The position numbers and the translations under genes are program-made. From contig NZ_LIPF01000002.1 of NCBI RefSeq assembly GCF_001905385.1, positions 868,001-932,000 of the forward strand: a DNA stretch of 64,000 nt. Reading direction: 5' to 3'. The stretch is from Streptomyces sp. CB02414. Its GTDB lineage: Bacteria > Actinomycetota > Actinomycetes > Streptomycetales > Streptomycetaceae. Shown piece by piece: positions 44,701-53,435 of the stretch. How positions within the stretch are numbered: the stretch's first letter is position 1; each line of letters opens with the position of its first letter. The notes under the pieces are model-generated. The model did no database searches and was not told the origin of the DNA. It was given only the letters and a program-made list of their open reading frames with translations.

Positions 44701-45555
44701 ATGCCCACGGCCGTCGACCCCAGCCTCAATCGCCGCAAGTTGCGTCTGGCCCTCAAAGCAGCCCGTGACAAGAGGGGGCTCACCCAGCGGGACGCGGCGG
44801 AAGCTCTGGAATGGTCGCTGTCAAAAGTGATCCGCATCGAGGCCGGAACCGTCAGCCTGTCCGTCACCGACCTGCGGGCCATGCTCCACGAGTACGGCGT
44901 CGAGGACGCGGATGTCGTCGCCGAGCTGGAAGAGGCGGCTCGGGGCAGCAAGGGACAGTCGTGGTGGACGCCGTACAACGACGTCATCTCCCCGCCGTTC
45001 AGCCAGTACCTGGGCTATGAGAGCGCCGCGAGCGACATCCGCGGCTACCACCCGAGCCTGGTCCCGGGTCACCTGCAGACCGCGGACTACATCGACGCCC
45101 TCTTCGCGGTCGGCCGGCCCACACCCGACGCCCAGCAGCGCGTCGATCTCCGTCTGGCCCGGCAGGAGCGGGTGCTCCAGGACGACGGCCCCGCGGTGGA
45201 GATGATCCTGGACGAGGCGGCGCTGCGCCGCCAGGTGGGCGGGCCCGCCGTCATGCGCCGCCAGCTCGCCTTCCTCAAGGAACTGGTCGTCCAGCAGAAG
45301 GCCAACCTGCGGGTGCTGCCCCTCACCGCGGGAGCCCACGACAGCCTGGACAGCAGTTTCTTCCTCCTCGGCTTCCGGGACGACGAGGACGTGCTGTACG
45401 TGGCCGGACCGGGCGGCGTGTCCACGATCCGGGACGACCGGGAGGCGGTCGCCCGCTACCAGGAGTGCTTCGAGGACCTGCGGAACAAGGCCCTTTCCGA
45501 GGAGGACACCGTGACGCTGCTCGACGGTCTCGTCGTCGGATACCACACCGACTGA
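44701..45555 (+). CDS. XRE-family helix-turn-helix protein with DUF5753-type C terminus
   Basis: 284 residues, GAAGGAG before the ATG. The N-terminal XRE HTH (about residues 17-70: TQRDAAEALEWSLSKVIRIE) and the C-terminal domain (YHPSLVPGHLQTADYIDALF, RQERVLQ) are those of the WhiJ-like family that usually stands next to a DUF397 gene. A DUF397 protein is indeed encoded at 46283 on the other strand. These pairs are linked to developmental control or toxin-antitoxin-like behaviour in Streptomyces. Confidence 0.92.
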   Translation: MPTAVDPSLNRRKLRLALKAARDKRGLTQRDAAEALEWSLSKVIRIEAGTVSLSVTDLRAMLHEYGVEDADVVAELEEAARGSKGQSWWTPYNDVISPPFSQYLGYESAASDIRGYHPSLVPGHLQTADYIDALFAVGRPTPDAQQRVDLRLARQERVLQDDGPAVEMILDEAALRRQVGGPAVMRRQLAFLKELVVQQKANLRVLPLTAGAHDSLDSSFFLLGFRDDEDVLYVAGPGGVSTIRDDREAVARYQECFEDLRNKALSEEDTVTLLDGLVVGYHTD

Positions 45556-45596
45556 GACCCGATCAGCGTGCCACCGGGGCCGGGGGGAGGGAAACC

Positions 45597-46055
45597 ATGA
45601 CAACGGACAAGGGCCGCGGCAAACGCCGCGAGCAGGGGTCGAACCCCCCAGCGGCCGACGCGGACGCCGCACGTCCCGCCACCGTCCCCGGGCCCCGGCA
45701 ACGGCCGGCGAGCTCCGCACTCGTCGAACTGGTGCTCAGCAGCCGAGAGGCCTGCGGGCGTTTACTCCGGTGGAAGACGACGGAGGCCGACACCCGCATC
45801 CGGCGCCGCCGGGCCCATGTGAACGACGTACTGCGCGTCGCCCGCAACCTGGCGGCGCTGGTGGTCTTCTTCTCCGGCATATCGGTCCTGGTGGCCTACG
45901 CCGGAATACGGATGGGGGTGCCACCGGAGATCTGCTGGGTCGGTTCCGTCACCGGAGGTCCGATGCTCGTCAGAACGTTCATCAAGCTCTTCGAGACGCT
46001 GCGTTCCGCGCTGCCGGCCGCACCAGAAGATCCACCGTCCAGTGACGCGCTGTAG
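45597..46055 (+). CDS. Small membrane protein next to XRE gene
   Basis: 152 residues from the ATG at 45597 (GGGGGAGGG upstream). A basic, Pro-rich N terminus and an Arg-rich stretch (TRIRRRRAHVNDVLRVAR) precede two membrane helices (LAALVVFFSGISVLVAYAG and ICWVGSVTGGPMLV). Follows the XRE gene by 41 bases and is probably cotranscribed. Overlaps the convergent gene 45982-46257 by 74 bases. Function unknown. Confidence 0.65.
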   Translation: MTTDKGRGKRREQGSNPPAADADAARPATVPGPRQRPASSALVELVLSSREACGRLLRWKTTEADTRIRRRRAHVNDVLRVARNLAALVVFFSGISVLVAYAGIRMGVPPEICWVGSVTGGPMLVRTFIKLFETLRSALPAAPEDPPSSDAL

Positions 46056-46257
46056 CCGGGGACTTCGCCCACCACCAGCCCGCGGCGGCGGCCACCGCTG
46101 CCAGTACCGTCACCCAGAGGACCGCCCGTGCCCACGTACTCGCACCCAGCAGGGAGACTCCCGCTCCGGCGCCGGACGCGATCACACCGGTCACCAGGCA
46201 GTAACTCACGATGCCGGTGTCCCTGCCCGTCGAACCCGCCCGCTGTTCGCTGCTCAT
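45982..46257 (-). CDS. Small two-helix membrane protein
   Basis: 91 residues from the ATG at 46255-46257. Two helices (IVSYCLVTGVIASGAGAGV and AVLWVTVLAAVAAAAGWWW) and a basic tail (RHWTVDLLVRPAARNAASRR). Its 3' end overlaps the convergent gene 45597-46055. Downstream of the DUF397 gene on the same strand, so the two may form a unit. Function unknown. Confidence 0.5.
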   Translation of the reverse strand: MSSEQRAGSTGRDTGIVSYCLVTGVIASGAGAGVSLLGASTWARAVLWVTVLAAVAAAAGWWWAKSPATARHWTVDLLVRPAARNAASRRA

Positions 46258-46282
46258 AGCCCGTCCCGTTGTGAGGTCCGAG

Positions 46283-46498
46283 TCAATCATCGCTGCCCGT
46301 GCGGCTCCGGACCGACAACCACGCGAGCGCGGCCGTCCACACACCGGGCGCGAAGCTCAGCACCGAGGTGTCCGGAGACTTTGAGTCCCTTATGCGTATC
46401 TCGTCCGGAAGGGCGGCTACCTCGCAACAGTTATTGTCCGTGTCGGCACCGCTGTAGCTGCTCTTCCGCCAGACAACCGCGCCCTGTTCCTCGGCCAA
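46283..46498 (-). CDS. DUF397-domain small protein
   Basis: 71 residues. The domain is unmistakable: VVWRKSSYSGADTDNNCCEV, then IRIRDSKSPDTSVLSFAPGVW. The start is taken as a TTG at 46496-46498 because GAGGGG stands 6 bases before it; no ATG or GTG in frame gives a normal length. DUF397 proteins act with WhiJ-like XRE proteins such as that at 44701, although here the two genes are not adjacent and lie on opposite strands. Confidence 0.82.
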   Translation of the reverse strand: MAEEQGAVVWRKSSYSGADTDNNCCEVAALPDEIRIRDSKSPDTSVLSFAPGVWTAALAWLSVRSRTGSDD

Positions 46499-46706
46499 AG
46501 CCGCCCCCTCTGCGTCGCTCCGGGCTGCCGCGTCCCATCGGCGACCTGCCCTTCGCCGGACCTGCGCCGCCTGACAGCCCCCGTCCCCGTGAACGCCAGG
46601 CGCGACCGAAGAACGCCGCACGTCAACGAAGACCTACCCGCCTCCGAACCCCTTCAACAGTCGTTCCTCGGCCATGGACGGGGCGCACCGCGGCGCACGG
46701 GAGCAC

Positions 46707-47612
46707 TCAGACCGTCAGTCCCCGCACCAGCAGATCCAGCAGCGCGCACACGAACAGCGCGATGCCGATGAAGCCGTTGACGCTGAAGAACGCCCGGTTG
46801 AGGCGGGACAGGTCGGTGGGGCGGACGATGGTGTGCTCGTAGAGGAACGCGCCCGCGACGATCAGCAGGCCGAGCCAGAAGAAGGCACCCGCGTCGGTGG
46901 CGACGGCGTACCAGGCGAACAGGGCCGTGGTGATCGTGTGGCAGGCGCGGGCGCCCCAGATGGCGGCGGGGATGCCGAAGCGGGCCGGGACCGACTTCAC
47001 GCCGACCTGCCGGTCGGTCTCGACGTCCTGGCAGGCGTAGATCAGGTCGAAGCCGCCGATCCAGATGCCGACCGCGAGGCCGAGGATCACGGCGTCCCAG
47101 GACCACTCACCGCTGATCGCCAGCCAGCCGCCGATCGGGCCCATGGCCTGCGCGAGACCGAGGATGGCCTGCGGGAAGTTCGTGAACCGCTTGCCGTACG
47201 GGTAGACCACCATCGGGATCACCGCGACGGGGGCCAGGGCGAGGCAGAGCGGGTTGAGCAGGGCCGCCGCACCCAGGAAGACGACCAGGGCGATCAGCGC
47301 GCCGGTCCAGGCGTGCTTGACCGACATGGCGCCGGTGACCAGTTCGCGGTGGGCGGTGCGCGGGTTGCGGGCGTCGATCTCGCGGTCGATGATCCGGTTG
47401 ACCGCCATCGCGAAGGTGCGCAGGCCCACCATGGCGACGGTGACCAGGAGCAGCCGGCCCCAGTGGATGTTCTCGTCCCACATGTACATCGCGGTCAGCG
47501 CGGCGATGTACGCGAAGGGCAGGGCGAAGACCGAGTGCTCGATCATCACCAGGCGCAGGAACGCCTTGGTGCGCCCCGGCTGCTGCGGCAGCGCGGCGGA
47601 AGCCGACGTCAC
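46707..47612 (-). CDS. mqnP: UbiA-family prenyltransferase of menaquinone pathway
   Basis: 301 residues from a GTG that overlaps the mqnL stop (GTGA). About eight or nine membrane helices. The two aspartate motifs are present: NRIIDREIDARN (about residues 70-81) and YACQDVETDRQVG. Transfers the polyprenyl tail to 1,4-dihydroxy-6-naphthoate. Coupled translation with the decarboxylase MqnL supports the pathway assignment over a ubiquinone or heme role, which streptomycetes lack or encode elsewhere. Confidence 0.93.
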   Translation of the reverse strand: MTSASAALPQQPGRTKAFLRLVMIEHSVFALPFAYIAALTAMYMWDENIHWGRLLLVTVAMVGLRTFAMAVNRIIDREIDARNPRTAHRELVTGAMSVKHAWTGALIALVVFLGAAALLNPLCLALAPVAVIPMVVYPYGKRFTNFPQAILGLAQAMGPIGGWLAISGEWSWDAVILGLAVGIWIGGFDLIYACQDVETDRQVGVKSVPARFGIPAAIWGARACHTITTALFAWYAVATDAGAFFWLGLLIVAGAFLYEHTIVRPTDLSRLNRAFFSVNGFIGIALFVCALLDLLVRGLTV

Positions 47613-49066
47613 AGTCCGTACTCCTTCCAGCGGCGGTCGACCTTCGCCGCCGTCTCCGGGTCGGACAGCACCATGTCCGGCCACCCCCCGTCCCGCGTGT
47701 ACCCCTCCTCGGGCAGCTTCTTCGTGGCGTCGATGCCCGCCTTGCCGCCCCAGAACTGCTGGTAGGAGGCGTGGTCGAGGTGGTCGACCGGGCCTTCGAC
47801 GACGGTGAGGTCACGGGCGTAGTCGGTGTTGCCGAGCGCCCGCCAGGCGACCTCGTGCAGGTCGTGGACGTCGCAGTCGGAGTCGACGACCACGATCAGC
47901 TTGGTCAGGGACATCATGTGGGCGCCCCAGATGGCGTGCATGACCTTCTGGGCGTGCTTGGGGTACTTCTTGTCGATCGAGACGATCGCGCAGTTGTGGA
48001 AGCCGCCGGCCTCGGGCAGGTGGTAGTCCACGATGTCCGGGACGATGATCTTCAGCAGGGGCAGGAAGAACCGCTCCGTGGCCCGGCCGAGCGGGCCGTC
48101 CTCCGTCGGGGGCCGCCCGACCACGATCGACTGGAGCAGCGGACGCTTCCGCATCGTCACGCAGTCGATCTTCAGCGCGGGGAAGGGCTCCTGCGGGGTG
48201 TAGAAGCCGGTGTGGTCGCCGAAAGGGCCCTCGGGGAGCATCTCGCCGGGCTCCAGCCAGCCCTCGATGACGACCTCGGCCTGCGCCGGGACCTGGAGGG
48301 GGACGGTCTTGCAGTCGACCATCTCGATCCGCTTGCCCTGGAGGAACCCGGCGAACAGGTACTCGTCGATGTCGCCGGGGAGCGGGGCGGTGGAGGCGTA
48401 CGTCACGGCGGGCGGGCAGCCGAAGGCGATGGCGACCGGCAGCCGCTCGCCCCTCCGGGCCGCGACCTGGTAGTGGTTGCGGCTGTCCTTGTGGATCTGC
48501 CAGTGCATGCCGATGGTGCGCTTGTCGTGGCGCTGGAGCCGGTACAGGCCCAGGTTGCGGATGCCCGTCTCCGGGTCCTTGGTGTGGGTGAGCCCGAGGT
48601 TGAAGAAGGAGCCGCCGTCGTCGGGCCAGGTGAAGAGTGCGGGGAGCCGGTCGAGGTCCACGTCGTCGCCGCGCAGGACGACCTCCTGCACCGGCGCGCT
48701 GTCGCCCTTGACCTTCTTCGGCGGGACGTGCGTCATCGAGCCGAGCTTCCCGAAGGCCTCGCGCATGCCGACGAAGCCCTGCGGCAGTTCGGGCTTCAGC
48801 AGCCCGCCGATCTTGTCGGAGATGTCGGAGTACGACTTCAGGCCGAGGGCCTTGAGCAGGCGCCGGTCGGTGCCGAAGACGTTCATCGCGAGGGGCGTGT
48901 CGGAGCCCTTCACGTTCTCGAAGAGCAGGGCGGGGCCGCCGGCCTTGTTCACCCGGTCGACGATCTCCCCGACCTCCAGGTACGGGTCCACCTCGGCCTT
49001 GATGCGCTTGAGGTCGCCCTCGCGCTCCAGAGCCCTGAGCAGGGAGCGAAGATCGTCGTAAGCCAT
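47609..49066 (-). CDS. mqnL: UbiD-family prFMN-dependent decarboxylase of menaquinone pathway
   Basis: 485 residues, standard UbiD length. N terminus [20 protein letters not shown], family motif [18 protein letters not shown], and [14 protein letters not shown]. Needs prenylated FMN from MqnM. Acts late in the futalosine route, removing the carboxyl group of the naphthoate. Start chosen at the ATG 49064-49066; an open frame extends upstream without ribosome site. Divergent from a small membrane protein at 49143. Confidence 0.94.
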   Translation of the reverse strand: MAYDDLRSLLRALEREGDLKRIKAEVDPYLEVGEIVDRVNKAGGPALLFENVKGSDTPLAMNVFGTDRRLLKALGLKSYSDISDKIGGLLKPELPQGFVGMREAFGKLGSMTHVPPKKVKGDSAPVQEVVLRGDDVDLDRLPALFTWPDDGGSFFNLGLTHTKDPETGIRNLGLYRLQRHDKRTIGMHWQIHKDSRNHYQVAARRGERLPVAIAFGCPPAVTYASTAPLPGDIDEYLFAGFLQGKRIEMVDCKTVPLQVPAQAEVVIEGWLEPGEMLPEGPFGDHTGFYTPQEPFPALKIDCVTMRKRPLLQSIVVGRPPTEDGPLGRATERFFLPLLKIIVPDIVDYHLPEAGGFHNCAIVSIDKKYPKHAQKVMHAIWGAHMMSLTKLIVVVDSDCDVHDLHEVAWRALGNTDYARDLTVVEGPVDHLDHASYQQFWGGKAGIDATKKLPEEGYTRDGGWPDMVLSDPETAAKVDRRWKEYGL

Positions 49067-49142
49067 GCGGTCCAGTATCCCCGAGCGGCTACCCTGGGCC
49101 TGTACCGACCCTGTACCCCATCGCTTTCGCTGGAGAGGCTCC

Positions 49143-49448
49143 ATGCTTCGGGTGCTGATGTTCCTGATCCCACTGGCGTTGAGCGTCTACGCGTTCATCG
49201 ACTGCATCAGCACGAAGGACGGCGACATCCGGCACATGCCCAAGCCGCTGTGGGCGATCCTCGTGCTGCTCTTCCCGCTGGTCGGATCGATCTCCTGGCT
49301 CATCGCGGGCAAGAAGCGGCAGTCGGCCGGCTCGTCGCCGTGGGGCGGCGGCGGACGCCGCCAGTGGGTGGCGCCGGACGACAACCCCGACTTCCTGAAG
49401 TCCCTGGACAAGGACGACGAGAAGGACGAAGACCCCCGGGCCGACTGA
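49143..49448 (+). CDS. PLDc_N-type small membrane protein
   Basis: 101 residues. Two membrane helices ([20 protein letters not shown] and [20 protein letters not shown]) with the conserved WxxxxLLFPLxG pattern of the phospholipase-D N-terminal domain family, followed by a soluble acidic tail ending [11 protein letters not shown]. Found alone in many actinobacteria; function unknown. Followed by a clean terminator. Confidence 0.88.
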   Translation: MLRVLMFLIPLALSVYAFIDCISTKDGDIRHMPKPLWAILVLLFPLVGSISWLIAGKKRQSAGSSPWGGGGRRQWVAPDDNPDFLKSLDKDDEKDEDPRAD

Positions 49449-49449
49449 A

Positions 49450-49469
49450 CGCCGTCCGGGCGGACGGCG
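49450..49469. terminator. 8-pair hairpin between convergent genes
   Basis: CGCCGTCC (49450-49457), loop GGGC, GGACGGCG (49462-49469). Sits directly after the stop at 49448 and just before the end of the convergent gene at 49474. Confidence 0.7.
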
Positions 49470-49473
49470 CGCT

Positions 49474-49800
49474 CTATGCGCCGAGGGCGTTCAGGAAGTT
49501 CCGGACGGCCTCGACGACGGGCGCCCCCACGTCCCCCACCAGCACCGCGATCCCCGTCACCGCCGCGAGCACGCTCCGCAGACGCGTGGGGTCGCTGCCG
49601 TCGGCCGCCTCCAGCTCCGGCAGGCACTGGTCGACAACCTGGCGGTCGGTGTCCGAGAGGTGCGTGCGCAGGTCCTGGACGGCCTCGATCATCCGGGCGC
49701 GGGCGACTGCGGGGTCCGCGGGTCCGTAGTTGTGGACGATGCCCGTGTTGTTGTTGCCGTACTGGCTCACCCGGTCACCGAAGTGCATGTCCCCGCTCAT
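49474..49800 (-). CDS. Motif-sharing small helical protein, copy A second gene
   Basis: 108 residues from the ATG overlapping the previous stop (ATGA). The N terminus carries FGDRVSQYGNNNTGIV (residues 7-22), a motif also present at the C terminus of the protein encoded just upstream (GDRIQQIGNGNTGV) and in both proteins of the second copy at 55381-56414. The rest is helical, with QCLPELEAAD and a hydrophobic Gly/Ala/Val-rich C terminus (VTGIAVLVGDVGAPVVEAV) that could insert in a membrane or pack as a bundle. Not recognised as a named family. Confidence 0.72.
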   Translation of the reverse strand: MSGDMHFGDRVSQYGNNNTGIVHNYGPADPAVARARMIEAVQDLRTHLSDTDRQVVDQCLPELEAADGSDPTRLRSVLAAVTGIAVLVGDVGAPVVEAVRNFLNALGA

Positions 49801-50312
49801 CGCCTCACCCCTGTGTTGCCGTTGCCGATCTGCTGGATCCTGTCGCCGACGTGGAAGTTCTCCACCGAGACCTGGAACTCCGCGCCGGGGTCGTCGATCG
49901 CGTCCATGATCTTGACGACGAGGTTGTCGACGACCGCGCGGTCCTCGCTCGCCACCAGGGTGGCCGGGTTTCCGGACGTCTCGATCACCAACGCGTACAG
50001 CAGCTTGCGGGTCAGGATCTCGTACAGGGCGAAGGCCAGGAGCAGGTAGAAGATGATTCCGCAGATGCGCACCGCGTAGCCGAGGAAGGTGACGAGGCCC
50101 CACGAGGGCAGTGCGTCGAGGATCGCGATGAGGATGATGCCGAACAGGGTCATCCCCACGCCACCGGCGAGGAACTTCAGCGTTTCGCCGGTTCGTCGGG
50201 TCGGTATCTCGACGGTCTTCGCCCGAGCGATGTTCTGCAGCGGGTAGGCGTCGTCGCGCAGCCACAGCACGCGACGGCTGACACGCACGTCGACGGTTTC
50301 TCTTCCTGGCAC
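49797..50312 (-). CDS. DUF6232-like membrane protein with C-terminal shared motif, copy A first gene
   Basis: 171 residues from the GTG at 50310-50312 (GGGGGC upstream). It opens with a strand-rich part, VRVSRRVLWLRDDAYPLQNI, typical of the family I recall as DUF6232. Two membrane helices (about residues 45-70 and 75-100) and a short cytoplasmic domain (YALVIETSGNPATLVASEDR) follow. The last residues GDRIQQIGNGNTGVRR match the start of the coupled downstream protein. IQQIG within it resembles the core of RHIM-type amyloid motifs. See findings. Confidence 0.78.
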   Translation of the reverse strand: MPGRETVDVRVSRRVLWLRDDAYPLQNIARAKTVEIPTRRTGETLKFLAGGVGMTLFGIILIAILDALPSWGLVTFLGYAVRICGIIFYLLLAFALYEILTRKLLYALVIETSGNPATLVASEDRAVVDNLVVKIMDAIDDPGAEFQVSVENFHVGDRIQQIGNGNTGVRR

Positions 50313-50437
50313 CAAGCCCCCAGCCCCCGTTTTTACCACTCCTTGACACACTAGGGTGACCAAATCCCCACAGCAACAAGGAGATCCGGCCATCTACGGC
50401 TCGAAAGTGCCGGAGAACGGCCGGCCACGCCCGGATA

Positions 50438-52246
50438 TCAGGAGCGGGCCCAGCGCTGCGCGGCGGAGCCGTCGCACCTCTGCATCATGATCATGCTGCT
50501 CGCCGTGGCCTCTGCCAGACACTTGCCGTCCTTGGGGGCGACGATGGTGCCGCCCGAGCCGAGGCGCCATTCCTGACCGCTCTGATTGCTGCAGGGCTGG
50601 CTGTGGATCGCGCCGTAGCTGCTCAGGCATTTGCCGCTCGCCTTGTGGACGAGCCGGTACGTGCCGGAGGAGGCGGCCTGGATGTTCCAGGCGGCCGCCT
50701 CGGTGGCGCAGGAGCCGGGGCGGACGCCGCCATAGCTGGAGGCGGTGGCGCAGTGTCCGGTGGAGCCGTTGCGCAGGACGGTGCCGCCCGCCGACGGGGC
50801 GTCGGGCTCGGGGTCCCCGCCGCTGCCGCTGCCACCGCTACTGCTGCCGCCACTGCCCGACCCGGCTCCGGTCCCTGAACCGCTGTCCTCCTTGCCGTCC
50901 GCGCCGGCCGTGCCGTCCCCACCGTCCGGGTCCGTGCCCGCGCCGGGCGCCCCGGACTCCTTCGCCGGCTCCTCGCCCTCGGGCTCCGGCTTCTTCGAGG
51001 AGGACGCGCTGTCGGAGGGCGCCGGCTTCGTGGATCGGTCCGGCTTCCCCGAGGGGGTCACCGGGGCAGCGACCGTGACGGACGCCGAGGGGGCGGGACC
51101 CGCCGCGCCGTCGGAGTCGGTGACGTGAGGCAGCAGTTGGAAGGCCAGCGTGCCGCCCGTCACGACGACCACGATCGGGACGAAGACGGGCAGGATCCGG
51201 CGCCGGCGCTCTTTGCGGGGCCCCGCGGGCCGACGCGTCACCTCCGGCTCGTTCTCCGGCTTTTCCGTCGGCTTGTGCTCCGGCTCCGGTCCCGCTGTGG
51301 GGAGTTCGTCCGGGTCCGGGGTGCGTGCGGCGAAGGCGGCGCGTGCGGAGAGCGGTTCGCTGATGGCCCCGGGCCACGACGGCGCGGCCGACAGGCCGCG
51401 TCCCGAGGCCAGCTCTGCCAGCTCGGCGGCGGTCGGCCGGCCCTCGTGGTCCTTGTCGAGGCAGGACGCGACCACGTCGGCCAGCTCGGCGTCCAGGTCC
51501 CGCAGCGGCTGGAGGTCGGGCTCCTCGTGCACGATGCGGTACAGCACGGCGTGCCCGGACTCGTCGCCGAAGGGAGGGCGGCCGGACGCCGCGTACGCGA
51601 TCACCGAGCCCAGCGCGAAGACATCGACGACGCCGCTGGACGCCCGCTTCCCGGAGGCCTGCTCGGGCGACATGTAGGCGGGCGTGCCCACCACCATGCC
51701 GGTCCTGGTCAGCTGGCTCTGCTCGGCGGCGCGGGCGACGCCGAAGTCGATGAGGGTGAGGCCGTCCAGGGTCAGCATGACGTTGGACGGTTTGAGGTCG
51801 CGGTGGACCATGTCCAGGGCGTGCACCGCCGCCAGTGCGGTGGCGGCCTCGCGCAGGATCAGCCACAGCGCCTCGGCGGGCAGCGGCCCGTGCAGGTCGA
51901 CGGCCTCGCGCAGGGTGATGCCGGGCACGTAGGCGGTGGCGAACCACGGCGGCCGGGCGTCCCGGTCACCCGCGAGCAGCGGCGCGGTGGCCCCGTCGGG
52001 CAGCCGGGAGAGGTTGTCCAGCTCGTGTCCGAAGCGGCGCAGGAAGTCCGCGTCCTCGCCGGCGACCGAGGGCAGCACCTGCTTGACGGCCGCGTACCGG
52101 CCCTCGTGGACGCCGAGGTAGACGCGGCCCATGCCGCCGGCCCCGAGCCGGCCCAGCAGCGGGATCGGTCCGATCCGGCGCGGGTCGTCGTCCTCCAACG
52201 GCTCGGCACCACTGCCCGTGAGGCCGGATACGGCTTCCTCACTCAA
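50438..52246 (-). CDS. Receptor Ser/Thr protein kinase with extracellular ricin-type lectin domain
   Basis: 602 residues. Kinase domain about residues 20-290: LGAGGMGRVYLG, YAAVKQV, HRDLKPSNV, LIDFGVAR, SPEQ. One membrane helix near 350-375 and a long Ser/Gly/Asp/Pro-rich stalk. The C-terminal about 125 residues form a ricin B trefoil, shown by repeats ending in QxW-like sequences (SGQEWRL, AAQRWARS) and Cys pairs, so it probably binds external carbohydrate. Lies directly upstream of the motif-sharing pair at 49474-50312 on the same strand, 125 bases away. Confidence 0.93.
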   Translation of the reverse strand: MSEEAVSGLTGSGAEPLEDDDPRRIGPIPLLGRLGAGGMGRVYLGVHEGRYAAVKQVLPSVAGEDADFLRRFGHELDNLSRLPDGATAPLLAGDRDARPPWFATAYVPGITLREAVDLHGPLPAEALWLILREAATALAAVHALDMVHRDLKPSNVMLTLDGLTLIDFGVARAAEQSQLTRTGMVVGTPAYMSPEQASGKRASSGVVDVFALGSVIAYAASGRPPFGDESGHAVLYRIVHEEPDLQPLRDLDAELADVVASCLDKDHEGRPTAAELAELASGRGLSAAPSWPGAISEPLSARAAFAARTPDPDELPTAGPEPEHKPTEKPENEPEVTRRPAGPRKERRRRILPVFVPIVVVVTGGTLAFQLLPHVTDSDGAAGPAPSASVTVAAPVTPSGKPDRSTKPAPSDSASSSKKPEPEGEEPAKESGAPGAGTDPDGGDGTAGADGKEDSGSGTGAGSGSGGSSSGGSGSGGDPEPDAPSAGGTVLRNGSTGHCATASSYGGVRPGSCATEAAAWNIQAASSGTYRLVHKASGKCLSSYGAIHSQPCSNQSGQEWRLGSGGTIVAPKDGKCLAEATASSMIMMQRCDGSAAQRWARS

Positions 52247-52459
52247 CTTTCTCCCCGTTTCGCCTGATGCCGTGAGCGCCCGTGGGACCGTCGGTCACAG
52301 CACTCACGGGAAGCTACATCTTTAGCATGGCGCCCCCAAGTGCAGTGCCGTATACGTCTGATGAGTCGGCGTCACCTCGTTCCTTGGTGACCGCACGCCA
52401 GGGACGATGCAGTGTCACCGACCGGCCGCCTCCCGCCTTTCCGGCGCGGTGGCGGCGGC

Positions 52460-52822
52460 TCACAGCCAGGTCGTGGCGAGCGGGACGGTGGCCGCGGCAA
52501 CGGTGAGGAGGGTGAGGTTGAGGGCGATCCGCCGGTCCCCCAGGCGCAGGTGCACGCCGGTCGCGCCGATCTGCAGGACCACGAACCCGACGGCCGCGGC
52601 CGGGGCCAGCCCGGGCGCGACACCGGTCAGCGGCGGGAGGACCAGCCCGGCGGCGCCCAGCACCTCGACCACCCCGACGGCGCGGACGGCGGGCATCGGC
52701 ATGCTGTCCACCCAGGCCATCATCGGCCGCAGCCGCTCACGGCTGCGGACCGCCTTCAGTACACCGCCGTAGAGGTAGAAGGCGGCGAGGAGAGCGGCGA
52801 CGATCCAGTAGGCGACAGTCAC
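52460..52822 (-). CDS. DoxX-family membrane protein
   Basis: 120 residues, four membrane helices, with FYLYGGVLKAV and GATGVHLRLGDRR as in DoxX/DoxX-like proteins. The GTG overlaps the cupin stop (GTGA). Role unknown; in actinobacteria DoxX proteins are often tied to redox or thiol stress. Operon with the cupin gene, divergent from a LysR regulator. Confidence 0.85.
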   Translation of the reverse strand: MTVAYWIVAALLAAFYLYGGVLKAVRSRERLRPMMAWVDSMPMPAVRAVGVVEVLGAAGLVLPPLTGVAPGLAPAAAVGFVVLQIGATGVHLRLGDRRIALNLTLLTVAAATVPLATTWL

Positions 52823-53355
52823 GACCGCGCCCTCCCCGCGAAGTCGGTGGCGGGTTCGGTCGCGTAACGGCGCATGGTGCGGACGCTGTCCTGCGGGGTC
52901 GGCGCCCGGCCGTCCGCGTACTGGTCCCCCAGGTCGCGGAAGTACCGCACGTACAGGTCCGGGGTGAAGGTGCTGAGCAGGACGGCCGGTTCACCGGTCA
53001 CGTTGGCGAAGGTGTGCGGGGCGCCGGGCGGGACGAGCACGAACGTGCCCGCCGTCGCGTCGTGGTCCGTGTCCCCGATGGTGAACCGGACCGTGCCGGA
53101 TACGACGTAGAAGCCCTCGTCGTGCTCGGCGTGGCGGTGCTGCGGCGGTCCCGGGGTGTGCGGGGCGAGGACGGACTCGGCCACCCCGAGGCGGTGCCCG
53201 GTGTTGCGGCCGTCCTCCAGTACGCGCATCCGCGTGCCGCCCAGGAGGATCACCTCCCCGTCCCCCGGCCCGACCACCGACACGGCGGGATCACCGGTCG
53301 TGGTCATGGCCGTGGCCGTGGCCGTCTCACTGGTTCGCGCTTCTTGGTCGGTCAT
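52819..53355 (-). CDS. Cupin-domain protein
   Basis: 178 residues from the ATG at 53353-53355 (GGAGC upstream). The cupin metal motif is visible as PQHRHAEHDEGFYVVSGTV (two His, Glu) and GAPHTFANV (fourth ligand His). Small-molecule-binding or dioxygenase-like. Divergent from the LysR gene, sharing the palindrome at 53410-53428. Confidence 0.88.
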   Translation of the reverse strand: MTDQEARTSETATATAMTTTGDPAVSVVGPGDGEVILLGGTRMRVLEDGRNTGHRLGVAESVLAPHTPGPPQHRHAEHDEGFYVVSGTVRFTIGDTDHDATAGTFVLVPPGAPHTFANVTGEPAVLLSTFTPDLYVRYFRDLGDQYADGRAPTPQDSVRTMRRYATEPATDFAGRARS

Positions 53356-53409
53356 GCTCCGATTGCACCGCCGGGGCGGCACGACCGTCCAAGACCTCTT
53401 CCACGAAGG

Positions 53410-53428
53410 CGATACCGCACGGGTATCG
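53410..53428. promoter_or_regulatory. LysR-type dyad CGATACC-N5-GGTATCG
   Basis: Perfect 7-base arms with a 5-base centre, containing an ATAC-N7-GTAT core of the LysR T-N11-A kind. It ends 7 bases before the LysR start codon and lies 55 bases from the divergent cupin start. Confidence 0.78.
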
Positions 53429-53435
53429 TCGCTGC

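Noticed and set aside
46638..46676. 13-codon ORF MAEERLLKGFGGG upstream of DUF397
   Set aside because: Too short, no ribosome site identified; no leader-peptide pattern.
52270..52309. CCGTGAG / CTCACGG pair upstream of the lectin kinase
   Set aside because: Arms of 7 with a 26-base gap are not convincing as terminator or operator.
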